56,403 nt of DNA from JBFELU01 sp041551965 (lineage in GTDB: Bacteria; Actinomycetota; Acidimicrobiia; Spongiisociales; UBA11373), in assembly GCA_041551965.1 (NCBI GenBank), contig JBFELU010000009.1, positions 1-56,403 on the forward strand, given 5' to 3'. The notes below the pieces were generated by a model that was not told where the DNA came from, did not search any database, and worked only from the letters and a program-made list of their open reading frames with translations. Made by a program: the position numbers and the translations under genes. Below are positions 48,535-56,403 of the stretch, piece by piece; position 1 is the stretch's first letter; the number at the start of each line of letters is the position of its first letter.

Positions 48535-49055
48535 GCGGCACCTACGACGACGTCGTCGGTCTCAGAGTCGTTCGTCACTACCGGCCCGACCCGATTCCGG
48601 CTCCCGAGGTCGAAGCGATCCTCGAGGCGGCTCGCTGGACCGGGAGCAGCAAGAACCGCCAGGACTGGTCGTTCGTCGTCATCGACGATGCGACGGACCG
48701 GGCAAGGGTCGCCGAGGCGGGAAGCTTCACAGACCCGATGCGAGCGGCGGCGCTGGTGATCGCCCTCGTCTGGCCCGACACCGGCTACGAATTCGATATC
48801 GGGCGAGTGGCCCAGAACATGATGCTGGCGGCAGCGGCCCGAGGCATCGGATCGTGCCCGGTCACCCTCCACGACGAGGACCGGGCCAGGGCCGCCCTCG
48901 GGGTGCCCCCCGGCCATCGTTGCCGCTATGCCATCGCGTTCGGCTATCCCGACACCACCTCCGAGGTGGAGGACCGGCGACGCCGGCAGCGCGGCGGATG
49001 GGGAGGACGCAAGCCGCTCGACGAACTGGTGCACCGGGGCCGGTACGGCGGCTGA
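48531..49055 (+). CDS. Nitroreductase family protein
   Basis: 174 residues, shorter than usual. FMN-binding pattern: VVRHYRPDPIPAPEVEAILE (phosphate-binding R), AARWTGSSKNRQDWSFVVI and QNMMLAAAARGIGSCPVTL, plus the final AIAFGYPD. It is an NAD(P)H-dependent flavin oxidoreductase of the fold that reduces nitroaromatics, quinones or Se/S compounds. ATG 48531 overlaps the ABM-like gene by 4 bp. Confidence 0.88.
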   Translation: MSGTYDDVVGLRVVRHYRPDPIPAPEVEAILEAARWTGSSKNRQDWSFVVIDDATDRARVAEAGSFTDPMRAAALVIALVWPDTGYEFDIGRVAQNMMLAAAARGIGSCPVTLHDEDRARAALGVPPGHRCRYAIAFGYPDTTSEVEDRRRRQRGGWGGRKPLDELVHRGRYGG

Positions 49056-49057
49056 GG

Positions 49058-50653
49058 TCACTCGGCCTCGAGGATGATCCCCTCGTCGGCCCGCAGCTCG
49101 ACCGACTCGACTGCACCCTCGCGATCGAGTTCGGTGGAGAGCAGGAGCCGCCCCGGACACAACCCGGGCACCGCCATCGGCCGGTCTGTGAAGTTGAGCG
49201 CAACCATGAGAGCCCGACCGATCCCGCTCTCTCTGCGGTAGGCGAAGCAACCCTCGGGGACATCGTCGATGGGAACGTAGGCACCGGTTTGCAGCGCGGC
49301 GTGTCGCCGCCGGACCTCCAGCAGCCGCCGGTACAGGTTGAGCAGCGACCGGTGATCCTCGAGCTGGGCCTCCACGCTGCGGTCTGCCGCCCCCGGACCG
49401 AGAGGCAGCCAGGGACGGACCCCGGGTTCGGTGAACCCGGCCCCCGGTTCCCGGTCCCAGGGCATCGGCGTCCGACAGCCGTCCCGGCCCAGGCCCGGCA
49501 CCCGCAGGCCCCACGGATCCCGGGCTTCGGCGGGTGCGATCTCCGCCTCGGGGAGCCCCAACTCGTCCCCGTAGTAGAGGGTCGGGGTTCCCCGCAGGGT
49601 GAGCAACATCATGGCCGCCACCCGAGCGTGGGCCGATCCGTAGCGGGTCGCCAGCCGGGGCTCGTCGTGATTCCCGAGCACGTAGTTGGGCCAAGCGCCC
49701 CCCGGAAGGGCCTCCTCCATCCCGTCCACCAAGGCGCGGAACTCCGCCGTCATCCAGTCCGCATACAGCAGTGAGAAGTTGAAGGGCATGTGGAGCTCGT
49801 CGCCCCTCCCGTAGTAGGTGGCCCAGCGACGGAAGTCGAAGTCGTGGATCTCGCCGACCGTCATCCGGGGGGGTTGGTAGCCGTCGACGAGGCGCCGCAT
49901 CCGGCGGAACACACCGTGGATGTCGGGGTGCCCCTTGTCGTGGACGTGGGCCTGGCGGTCGTACTCGGCGAGACGCTTGAACCCGGTGTCGGCGGGAGCT
50001 TCGAGCACCGGGTTGTCCCGGAGTTGGGGGTCCTTCATGAGGAAGGCCGCCACGTCGATGCGGAACCCGTCGACCCCGCGGTCGAGCCAAAAGCGCATCA
50101 CGTCGTGGATCGCAGCCTCCACCTCGGGGTTGCGCCAGTTCAGATCGGGTTGCGACGGCAGGAACGAGTGGAGGTAATACTGTCCGGTCGGCTCGTCCCA
50201 CTCCCAGGCCGGGCCACCGAAGACCGCCAGCCAGTTGTTCGGAGGCGAGCCGTCGGGGCCGGCTTCGGCCCACACGTACCACTCCCGTTTCGGATCGTCA
50301 CGGCTCGATCGGGAGGCACGGAACCACGGATGCTCGTCCGATGTGTGGTTGGGCACGAGATCGACGATGACCCGTAGGCCTCGTTCGTGGGCGGCCGCGA
50401 GCAGCCGGTCGAAGTCGTCGAGATCGCCGAACAGCGGGTCGACGTCGCAATAGTCGGCCACGTCGTAGCCGAAGTCGCGCATCGGCGACGGATAGAAGGG
50501 CGAAAGCCAGATCGCATCCACCCCGAGGATGCCGGCCAGGTAGTCGAGGCGCTGGGAGACCCCAGCCAGGTCGCCGACGCCGTCACCGTCGGAATCCCGG
50601 AACGAGCGGGGGTAGATCTGGTAGATCACGCCGCTCTGCCACCACTCGGCCAT
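49058..50653 (-). CDS. GH13 alpha-glucosidase/oligo-1,6-glucosidase
   Basis: 531 residues from ATG 50653. GH13 regions: I DLVPNHTSDEHPWF, II GFRIDVAAF (nucleophile Asp), III VGEIHDFD (acid-base Glu) and IV NHDEPRLATRYG (Asp). Opening segment YQIYPRSFRDSDGDGVGDL is the alpha-glucosidase/trehalose-hydrolase subgroup form. It hydrolyses alpha-glucosidic bonds of maltose, isomaltose or trehalose-type sugars in the cytoplasm. No signal peptide. Alone, with a small frame and a CoxG-like gene as neighbours. Confidence 0.95.
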   Translation of the reverse strand: MAEWWQSGVIYQIYPRSFRDSDGDGVGDLAGVSQRLDYLAGILGVDAIWLSPFYPSPMRDFGYDVADYCDVDPLFGDLDDFDRLLAAAHERGLRVIVDLVPNHTSDEHPWFRASRSSRDDPKREWYVWAEAGPDGSPPNNWLAVFGGPAWEWDEPTGQYYLHSFLPSQPDLNWRNPEVEAAIHDVMRFWLDRGVDGFRIDVAAFLMKDPQLRDNPVLEAPADTGFKRLAEYDRQAHVHDKGHPDIHGVFRRMRRLVDGYQPPRMTVGEIHDFDFRRWATYYGRGDELHMPFNFSLLYADWMTAEFRALVDGMEEALPGGAWPNYVLGNHDEPRLATRYGSAHARVAAMMLLTLRGTPTLYYGDELGLPEAEIAPAEARDPWGLRVPGLGRDGCRTPMPWDREPGAGFTEPGVRPWLPLGPGAADRSVEAQLEDHRSLLNLYRRLLEVRRRHAALQTGAYVPIDDVPEGCFAYRRESGIGRALMVALNFTDRPMAVPGLCPGRLLLSTELDREGAVESVELRADEGIILEAE

Positions 50654-50729
50654 GACGGTGCAGCCTATTCGCGCCTGGCCGGGAACCCGGCACCCCGCTT
50701 CGAACGTCAGTCCGGTCGAGGAGGTCGCC

Positions 50730-50909
50730 ATGACGGCAACGATCGGCAGCATCGCGCGATTCGATTCGGCGTGTGCCATCGCCTGTCCTCACGAGCTGGC
50801 CGCCGGCGTGCTCGTCGGCGAGCTGCTGACCCGGGACGGGCCGCACCCGCCGCTCCCGATTACCGCCCCGCTGCGACGCGAGCCCCGGCCGCTGCGCCGG
50901 GCCGGGTGA
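50730..50909 (+). CDS. Hypothetical small protein (59 aa)
   Basis: ATG 50730 with GAGGAGG placed ideally. 59 residues: a first half ATIGSIARFDSACAIACPHE with two Cys, then GVLVGELLTRDG and a Pro/Arg tail. Three cysteine-rich micro-motifs are absent, so no family can be given. The ribosome binding site is the main reason to believe it; it converges on the CoxG-like gene. Confidence 0.45.
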   Translation: MTATIGSIARFDSACAIACPHELAAGVLVGELLTRDGPHPPLPITAPLRREPRPLRRAG

Positions 50910-50910
50910 G

Positions 50911-51453
50911 TCAACGCCCCCGCAACCCGTCCCAGAGCCGTCCGATGAGGCTGCGCCGGCGGGGCACCGGGGCCCGCGGTACGGCGGCGACCCCACGGGG
51001 AGCCTCCACCTCGCCTGCAGAACTCCGGTCCAGGCACTCGGCGAATGCGGCGCCGAGGAAATGGACCGCCTCCCCGAGATAACCGCGTCGGGCGGCGTCG
51101 GCCACGGAGCCGGTCAGCGTCAGGTCGGCGCTCACCCGGATCATGCTGAAGAGCCCATGACCCTCGACCTCGACGGCAACACCGCCGCGTGCTCGCCCTC
51201 CCGATCCACGCTCGACGACCCGCAGGTCGGCGGTCGCCGATCGGCGGCCGGAACCGGTCACGAGGATCGATGCCTCGAGTACCAAGCGGTCCGGGTCCGC
51301 CTCGAGGGTCACCGTGACCGCATGGGCCCCATCGGACTCTCGGCCCTCGTAGCGAGCTCCGGGCACACACCCGAAGACGAGTTCCGGGTCCTGAAGAGCG
51401 TTCCAGACATCGTCGGCGGGCCGACCGATCCGGAGTTCCTCCCGGAGGTGCAT
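50911..51453 (-). CDS. CoxG/SRPBCC-type protein
   Basis: 180 residues from ATG 51453. SRPBCC fold, CO dehydrogenase subunit G type: RIGRPADDVWNALQDPELVF, CVPGARYEG, DRLVLEASILVTGSGRRSAT, SADLTLTGSVADAARRGYLG, then a basic Pro/Arg tail. CoxG proteins recruit molybdenum hydroxylase enzymes to the membrane or bind lipids. It is the last gene of a four-gene unit after two XdhC genes; no Mo-hydroxylase subunit is encoded in the window. A GTG at 51471 is an alternative start. Confidence 0.8.
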   Translation of the reverse strand: MHLREELRIGRPADDVWNALQDPELVFGCVPGARYEGRESDGAHAVTVTLEADPDRLVLEASILVTGSGRRSATADLRVVERGSGGRARGGVAVEVEGHGLFSMIRVSADLTLTGSVADAARRGYLGEAVHFLGAAFAECLDRSSAGEVEAPRGVAAVPRAPVPRRRSLIGRLWDGLRGR

Positions 51454-51457
51454 GGCC

Positions 51458-52234
51458 TTATTGGTCGCCACGCCGGGCGTGGATCCGGCCCTCGATCCCG
51501 ACCAGGGATTCGCCCGACCCCGACCCGTAGCGAACACTGATCATCTCGGCGAGGATCGATACGGCCACCTCGGCGGCCGTCTCCGCACCGATGTTGAGGC
51601 CGACCGGTCCGTGGATGCGGGCGACGTCGTCGTCGGACCAACCGTCGGCCGTGAGCCGCTCACACCTCTTGCGGTGTGTCCGCCGGCTCCCCAGAGCTCC
51701 GATGTACCGGGCCGGTGAGGCGAGCAGCAGCGGGAGCAGGGGACCCTCGACCCGCACATCGTGAGTGAGCACGACCACGTACGTGCGTGCGTCCAGCTCG
51801 AGCCGATCCGCCAAGTCGCCCGGCCAGCCGACCAGGACCTCCTCGGCACCGGGGAACCGATCCGCCGCGGCGAAAGCCGGCCGGGGATCGCAAACGATCG
51901 ACCGGAAGCCCACGAAGCCCGCCATCTCCGTGAGCGTGATGGCGACCTCATCGGCGCCCCACACGATGAGCCTCGGCGGTGGGGCGAGAGTCTCGATGAA
52001 GACATCGTCCTCGCCGAATGTGAGCGTCCGGCTCCGTTCGTTCACCATCAGCCTTCTCGCATCGGCGGCTACGTCGGCGGCGATGACCTCCGGGAGCTCC
52101 CCTTCGAGCACGGTTCCATCACCCGCCACCAGGGCCCGGGACCCCCGATGCGGTCCCTCGACCACGGTGACCAGCGCTCCGAGCCTCTCGCCCTCGATGA
52201 GGCCGGCCACCGCCTGGAGCATGGCGGTCACCAT
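51458..52234 (-). CDS. XdhC family protein
   Basis: 258 residues. C-terminal XdhC Rossmann domain: RLIVWGADEVAITLTEMAGF (G-x-x-x-x-A form), SIVCDPRPAF, VVLTHDV, YIGALGSRRTHRKRCERL, and GPVGLNIGAETAAEVAVSIL. XdhC proteins insert or sulfurate the molybdopterin cofactor of xanthine dehydrogenase and relatives, bringing in sulfur for the terminal Mo-S. Its first residues overlap the upstream XdhC_CoxI fragment gene by 7 bp. Confidence 0.9.
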   Translation of the reverse strand: MVTAMLQAVAGLIEGERLGALVTVVEGPHRGSRALVAGDGTVLEGELPEVIAADVAADARRLMVNERSRTLTFGEDDVFIETLAPPPRLIVWGADEVAITLTEMAGFVGFRSIVCDPRPAFAAADRFPGAEEVLVGWPGDLADRLELDARTYVVVLTHDVRVEGPLLPLLLASPARYIGALGSRRTHRKRCERLTADGWSDDDVARIHGPVGLNIGAETAAEVAVSILAEMISVRYGSGSGESLVGIEGRIHARRGDQ

Positions 52235-52536
52235 CGCTCGATGTACACCTGGATCGTGCCCCCACAGGCGAGGCCGACCTCGAAGGCTTCCTCGTCGGCG
52301 ATCCCGTAGGTGATCAGCCGCGGCTCACCGGACTCGAGCACCTCGGTGGCATGAAGGAACACGTCGTTCTCGACACACCCACCGCTCACCGAGCCCTCCA
52401 TGTCACCGGCGGAAGACACCAGGAACCGCGAACCCTCCGGACGCGGCGCCGACCCGGCCACCCGGATCACGGTGGCGACCGCGACCGACTTGCCTTCCTC
52501 CGTCCAGCGACGCCAGGTCGCCAGGGCATCTCGCAC
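52228..52536 (-). CDS. XdhC/CoxI N-terminal domain protein
   Basis: 102 residues from GTG 52536 (GAGGAG eight bases upstream). The XdhC_CoxI domain alone: VAVATVIRVAGSAPRPEGSR, GSVSGGCVENDVFLHATEV and FEVGLACGGTIQVYIE, with both conserved Cys (GGCVE and LACGG). These are usually fused to the Rossmann domain in one protein; here they are separate genes with overlapping ends. First of the XdhC genes after the selenoprotein gene, 32 bp behind it. Confidence 0.88.
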   Translation of the reverse strand: MRDALATWRRWTEEGKSVAVATVIRVAGSAPRPEGSRFLVSSAGDMEGSVSGGCVENDVFLHATEVLESGEPRLITYGIADEEAFEVGLACGGTIQVYIERW

Positions 52537-52568
52537 GGATCGACTCCTCGTCTTCGACGACCTCGACT

Positions 52569-53549
52569 CTAGGTGGGAGCCCCGTACGACGGCCGATAGA
52601 CGCCGTCGAAGTCCGAGACCGTTTCGGGGCCGGTGGCGTCGTCCACGAGACGCAGCGCGGCGGTCACCACCGACCGCTGCGTGACCTGGTCCCCCGGCGC
52701 CCCGAGCGGCCGACCCATCGGAAACGGCGTGACCAACACCCGGGGGAGCTTCATCTGACGGGCATAGTGAGAGAAGGCGTCGATGAAGACACACGTTGTG
52801 GCAATGCCCCGTTCCTCAAAGACCCTGGCGGTGTGCCCGACCGACACGTGGCACACCGGTCAGACCGGTACCAACAACACCACGTCCACCCCGTGCTCGA
52901 TGAGCATGTCGGCCCAGGCCGGGGCGGCATGGCGGAGGATCCGTCCCTGGGCGGCGGCTCCGACGAACGAGTAGGCGTCCGGGTGCAGGTCCCCGATCAC
53001 CCCGTCGTCGGACAATTCCCTGAGATGATCGATGGGAAACGCCACGTTGCGATCCAGCACGGCGCCCCCGATGTCGTAACCCCCGTGGCGCACCCGGGTG
53101 GTCTTGGGGGGTGTGGAAACCGGCACCGTCGAGAGGTCCGGCTCCGCCCTCAGGAAGTCGTCGATTCGCCGCTCCGCCTCCTCCTGCGTCATGTCTTCGA
53201 CCCCGAAAGGACGGGGATCCTCGCCGTCCACGAAGTGTCCGCTGGAGGTCAACAGGGCCACCGTCGCCTCGGCGACGGGTCGAGTTGGTGTCGTGAACGG
53301 TGAATCGGGGTAGTGATACCGCTCCTGGAGCGGTGGATGTCGGTACGCATCGCGTTGCGCCGCAATCACCAGGTCGAGCAGCGGGCCCGGATCGCCATGA
53401 TCGAGGAGATGCCCCGCCTCCTCGAGTACTCGCCGTACCACCTCGGCGGCGTCGGCCTGCGTGAGCCGCCTCAGGAACTTGAAGTTCAGGTTGCTGCGTT
53501 CACCGTAGGAGAACGAGTCCTTGAAGTCCTCGAGACTCTCTCCGTCCAT
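52569..53549 (-). CDS. Predicted selenoprotein, GrdB-like (glycine/sarcosine/betaine reductase B family)
   Basis: 326 residues from ATG 53549 when TGA at 52860-52862 is read as Sec230. Before it the frame reads LTSSGHFVDGEDPRPFGVED, RHGGYDIGGAVLDRNVAFPI and GVDVVLLVPV; after it, PVCHVSVGHTARVFEERGIA continues the same family. The site reads U-P-V-C, a redox pair like that of other Sec enzymes. Separately each half would be a truncated piece. It probably reduces a substrate with thiols; no GrdA/C partners are here. The operon with XdhC genes suggests a selenium or sulfur cofactor role. Start has no strong ribosome binding site. Confidence 0.85.
52829..52858 (-). promoter_or_regulatory. Candidate SECIS hairpin for the TGA at 52860-52862
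   Basis: On the mRNA, one base after UGA, CGGUGUGCC pairs perfectly with GGCACACCG (9 bp); then a bulged A and two CG pairs carry a 7-nt loop UGUCGGU with a G in its second position, as bacterial SECIS loops have. The loop begins about 14 nt past UGA, slightly nearer than the usual 16-37 range, so SelB recognition must be tested. Confidence 0.6.
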
Positions 53550-53627
53550 GGCGAAGCTCCGTTCTCGTGGCGGCGGCGCCGCCCTAATCTAGATTCCCCG
53601 TTTCCCAATTCCAGAAAGGTATCCCCC

Positions 53628-55199
53628 GTGGTGTGGCGCTTCCGTCGCAACGACCTGGATATCTTCGACGGGGTCCGGCGCGGCGGCTTGCCCTCATTGG
53701 GTCGACCGATTCGGCGGCCGGGCGGCGGACCGCTGCGCCGGATCGCACTGGTGGTCGTTCTGCTCGGGGTGACCGCCGGAGCGGTCTTTGGGGTATGGGC
53801 GTTGATCCGGGCCCTCACCACCGGCCAGTCGGTCGAGTTGAGGGTCCTCGGCCTCGAGGACCCGATCGTGGGAGCCACCGTCGAGGGCCCCGAGGGGGTG
53901 GGTGTGACCGGCGAGGAGGGGGTGGTGATGCTCGAGTTCGACCCACCGGCGACCCTGATCGTATCGGCGGCGGGCTACATCACCGGGTCGTTCGAGGTCG
54001 GCGGCCTGCCCGAGGGTCCCCTGTTTCTCCAGATGGAACCTCAGATCCTCAAGGGCCGGGTCACCACCTCGGATGGGCTCGGGGTCGCCGGGGCCACCGT
54101 GCGGGCCGGCCAACTCGAGACCCTGACAGAGGAATTCGGGTCGTTCGAGATCACCGCGGCACCGACCGGCCCGGTCGAGGTCGCCAAGGCGGCGTGGGAG
54201 CCGATCACCACCGAGTGGGACGGCACGGATGGCCGATTGGAGATCACCCTGGATCCGTTCGTGGTGCGAGGGCTGCGGATCGATGCCGAGGCGGCCGCCG
54301 ATCCGGAACGCTTCCAAGCCCTGCTCCGCCTGGCCGACACCACGATGGTCAACACGCTCGTGTTCGACACCAAGAACGAGGCCGGCACGGTGCACCACAC
54401 CTCCGAGCGCGCTTTTCCCGCCGCGATCGCCGGTCCCGCCGCCTACTACGACGTTGCCGCCGCGCTCGAGGCGGCCAAGACTCGCGATCTCTACGCGATC
54501 ACCCGAGTCGTGACCTTCCAGGACCCCGTCGCCGCCCTCGAATGGCCCGACCACGCAATCCACGACGTCGACGGTGGGCTGTGGTTCAACAATTCCGGCT
54601 TCGGGTGGCTTGACCCCACCGATCGGGAGGCTTGGGAGTATCCCCTCGGCCTCGCCGTCGAAGCGTGCGAGTTCGGCTTCGATGAGATCCAATTCGACTA
54701 CGTCCGGTTCCCCACCGACGGCGACGTGAGTCGGGTCGTCACCGACATCGAGGTCGACGGCACCACCCGACCCGAGACGATCGCCGCCTTCCTGGGCGAA
54801 GCCCGTGAACGCCTCCACCCGTTGGGGTGTGCCGTCTCGGCCGACGTGTTTGCCATCATCCTCTCCACAGAGGACGACCAGGGTCTCGGGCAGCGTCCCG
54901 AGACGCTCTCCTGGGCCGTGGATGCGCTCTCCCCGATGGTCTACCCGAGTCACTACAGCCCCGGATGGCTCGGTTATGCCAACCCGAACGACTACCCCGC
55001 CGAGGTCACCGCCAACGCCCTCGAAGCCGGGATTCCCCGCATCCCCGGAGGTGCGGTGCTCCGGCCCTGGCTCCAGGGCTTCGGGTGGACCGCAGACGAG
55101 GTCGCGGCGGCGATCTTCGAGGCCGAATACCGGGGGCTGGGGTGGATGCTTTGGAACGCCAAGAGCGAGCACGACCCCGATTCGATTCCCGTCGAGTAG
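53628..55199 (+). CDS. Membrane-anchored putative glycoside hydrolase (DUF4015-like)
   Basis: 523 residues from GTG 53628. A short cytoplasmic part, a membrane anchor (RIALVVVLLGVTAGAVFGVW), two carboxypeptidase-regulatory-like beta domains (VEGPEGVGVTGEEGVVMLEF; TSDGLGVAGATVRAGQLETL) and a C-terminal TIM barrel of the putative glycosyl hydrolase family: NTLVFDTKNEAGTV, AITRVVTFQDP, EIQFDYVRFPTDGD and VDALSPMVYPSHYSPG. The FDYVRFP motif holds a candidate catalytic acid. Sits on the outer face of the cell; substrate unknown. Confidence 0.85.
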   Translation: MVWRFRRNDLDIFDGVRRGGLPSLGRPIRRPGGGPLRRIALVVVLLGVTAGAVFGVWALIRALTTGQSVELRVLGLEDPIVGATVEGPEGVGVTGEEGVVMLEFDPPATLIVSAAGYITGSFEVGGLPEGPLFLQMEPQILKGRVTTSDGLGVAGATVRAGQLETLTEEFGSFEITAAPTGPVEVAKAAWEPITTEWDGTDGRLEITLDPFVVRGLRIDAEAAADPERFQALLRLADTTMVNTLVFDTKNEAGTVHHTSERAFPAAIAGPAAYYDVAAALEAAKTRDLYAITRVVTFQDPVAALEWPDHAIHDVDGGLWFNNSGFGWLDPTDREAWEYPLGLAVEACEFGFDEIQFDYVRFPTDGDVSRVVTDIEVDGTTRPETIAAFLGEARERLHPLGCAVSADVFAIILSTEDDQGLGQRPETLSWAVDALSPMVYPSHYSPGWLGYANPNDYPAEVTANALEAGIPRIPGGAVLRPWLQGFGWTADEVAAAIFEAEYRGLGWMLWNAKSEHDPDSIPVE

Positions 55200-55201
55200 G
55201 C

Positions 55202-56011
55202 CTAGAGCGGGATTCGCATCCCCGGATGGGCCGCCGAGGCCAACGGGAATCGGCCCCGGGCCTGCTTGACGATTTCATCCACCTCGTCATCCGTGCGCTG
55301 CGGATCGTGGCTCGTGACCACCAGCCGCCCGGCCCTCGCGGCCCCGGCGGCTTCGACCGCATGGGCCCAGGTGCTGTGACCCCAGCCCCGTCGGGCCATC
55401 CGATACTCCTCGGCGGTGTACTGAGCATCGTGGAGGAGAACATCGACGTCGGCCGCCTCCCCTGCGAGACGATCGTCGATTGTGGCATCCCCGGCTTCGT
55501 GGTCGGTGGCGATCATCACGGATCGATTCCCGTCGATCCGGTATCCGGTGCACCCCTGCGGATGGCGCAACGGGACCGGTGTGATCAAGAGCCCGCCGAT
55601 TTCGACCGGCCCATCCAGTTCCCGGTACAAGATGCCGGCCGGCCGCTCATCGAGAGTGACCGGGAACCAGGGCGGGCACAGGACCCCCCCGAGCAGATCC
55701 TGCACCGATCTCTCTTCGCGGCCGGGTCCGTAGAAGGTGAAACGGTTGTGCGGATCGTTGAGGGCGGAGAACATCGGGAGACCCTGGATGTGATCCCAGT
55801 GGTAATGGGTGAAGAACACGGTGAACTCCAGCGATTCCCCGCGCGGAAGCCTTTGCTGCAGGTTCTGGAGCCCTGTGCCGCAATCGACGACGAGGTGATG
55901 GCCGGGCGTTGCCTCCACGGAGAAGCAGGTGGTGTGCCCGCCGTAGCGGCGAAAGTCGGGCCCGGCGACCGACATGGAGCCCCTTGCCCCCTCCACCACC
56001 AGCGTTCTCAC
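55202..56011 (-). CDS. MBL-fold metal-dependent hydrolase
   Basis: 269 residues from GTG 56011. VVDCGTGLQNL leads to the metal motif FTHYHWDHIQGLP (H-x-H-x-DH); further ligands in ATDHEAG and LLHDAQYT, and the final TSHDPQRTDDEVDE. It resembles RNase Z-like/PhnP-like hydrolases that start with RGSMSVAGPDFRRYGGHTT. Substrate unknown. The gene encoding a cNMP-binding protein lies just upstream on the same strand, 53 bp away. Confidence 0.88.
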   Translation of the reverse strand: MRTLVVEGARGSMSVAGPDFRRYGGHTTCFSVEATPGHHLVVDCGTGLQNLQQRLPRGESLEFTVFFTHYHWDHIQGLPMFSALNDPHNRFTFYGPGREERSVQDLLGGVLCPPWFPVTLDERPAGILYRELDGPVEIGGLLITPVPLRHPQGCTGYRIDGNRSVMIATDHEAGDATIDDRLAGEAADVDVLLHDAQYTAEEYRMARRGWGHSTWAHAVEAAGAARAGRLVVTSHDPQRTDDEVDEIVKQARGRFPLASAAHPGMRIPL

Positions 56012-56064
56012 GTGTCCCGCGACAACACCGCCACCCCCGGGGAGCGACCGACTCGGCATCCCGC

Positions 56065-56403
56065 CTACTCGCTGATCGCCTGATCGGTGTCGCGCAGCCG
56101 CTTGGCGAGCTCCCCCATCATCTTGACACCGATTTCGGGGTGGGCCGCGAGGAGGGCCTTGAGGTCCCACCGGGTGATGACAAGACACCGGGTGGGTGAG
56201 GTCGCCACGACATCGGCGGTCCTCGGGGTGTCCTCCAGCAGCAAGGCCATCTCCCCGAAGTAGTCGCCGGGCCCGAAGGTCGCCAGGACCAAGTCACCTT
56301 TGCGGACCTCGACCGACCCGGCGAGCATCAGATAGAAGCCGGCACCACCCGGGCCCTCCCTGATGATGACGTCGCCGGCGGCGAACTCCCGCTCCTTCGC
56401 CGT
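56065..56403 (-). CDS. Cyclic nucleotide-binding domain protein, C-terminal part
   Basis: Cut by the right edge; 112 residues remain. A cNMP-binding fold: AAGDVIIREGPGGAGFYLML, GSVEVRKGDLVLATFGPGDY, FGEMALLLEDTPRTADVVAT with the phosphate-binding FGE-x-A-L...R motif, and a closing helix LLAAHPEIGVKMMGELAKRL. No DNA-binding part follows the domain, so it is a stand-alone binding protein or the end of a larger effector such as a transporter or kinase. Probably in one operon with the MBL gene. Confidence 0.85.
   Translation of the reverse strand, partial: TAKEREFAAGDVIIREGPGGAGFYLMLAGSVEVRKGDLVLATFGPGDYFGEMALLLEDTPRTADVVATSPTRCLVITRWDLKALLAAHPEIGVKMMGELAKRLRDTDQAISE

Noticed and set aside
52569..53549. 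Two separate genes split by a true TGA stop
   Set aside because: Same frame, continuous family homology and a U-P-V-C site with a downstream hairpin make read-through far more likely; the second half has no own ribosome binding site.
1..56403. tRNA, rRNA, prophage or IS elements
   Set aside because: I looked for TTCGA-type T loops, CCA ends, transposase and integrase motifs and inverted-repeat-flanked genes, and saw none I could support.

Overview
The window is very GC-rich DNA with dense genes, many GTG starts, several promoter-to-start distances that suggest leaderless mRNAs, a NarL-type two-component pair, a MecA_N-type lipoprotein PBP, a YbdK-type glutamate-cysteine ligase and a short PPDK-like protein. 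This points to an actinobacterium (Actinomycetota), perhaps Acidimicrobiia-like. That placement is inference from gene content and style; no rRNA or marker gene is present.

Layout. 1-16 kb is ordinary mixed-strand chromosome: a PadR regulator fragment, a phosphate transporter/PhoU-like pair, a siderophore-interacting protein, small DUF proteins, lipoproteins, an MFS exporter, a cupredoxin with a His/Asp-rich segment, a sensor kinase/response regulator pair, Dps, a sigma-factor remnant and a cupin. 16-30 kb is different: short genes of unknown function, longer intergenic gaps, and a dispersed degenerate repeat that mostly lies 35-90 nt after plus-strand genes. The same region holds an RNA-remodelling set: two near-identical RRM proteins with a duplicated promoter, leader and terminator, a DEAD-box helicase fused to an RRM, and a CspA-type protein. 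30-35 kb is a histidine utilisation operon (hutH, a small amphipathic protein, hutU, hutI). 35-45 kb carries ArfB, a TldD/PmbA pair, LemA with a DUF2207 protein, a YbdK ligase, a single-domain response regulator and a lipoprotein PBP. 45.9-48 kb is a PPDK-like protein in which the PEP-binding barrel is replaced by a winged-helix and helical region. 48-56 kb has a nitroreductase, a GH13 enzyme, an operon with two XdhC-type genes and a CoxG-like gene headed by a GrdB-like gene, a glycoside-hydrolase-like protein, an MBL hydrolase and the start of a cNMP-binding gene.

Main discoveries. (1) The GrdB-like gene at 52569-53549 is read through an in-frame TGA inside a U-P-V-C motif, and a strong hairpin starts one base after the TGA. 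This is a predicted selenoprotein. (2) The two RRM genes share a 61-nt identical leader block that folds into a perfect hairpin, inside a wholly duplicated promoter-leader-gene-terminator unit; it is a candidate cis-acting RNA element. (3) The dispersed repeat family at 16-30 kb does not match any class I recognise. Other notable points are the PPDK variant, a DUF2207 gene that needs a CTG or ATT start, and a frameshifted GrpB gene.
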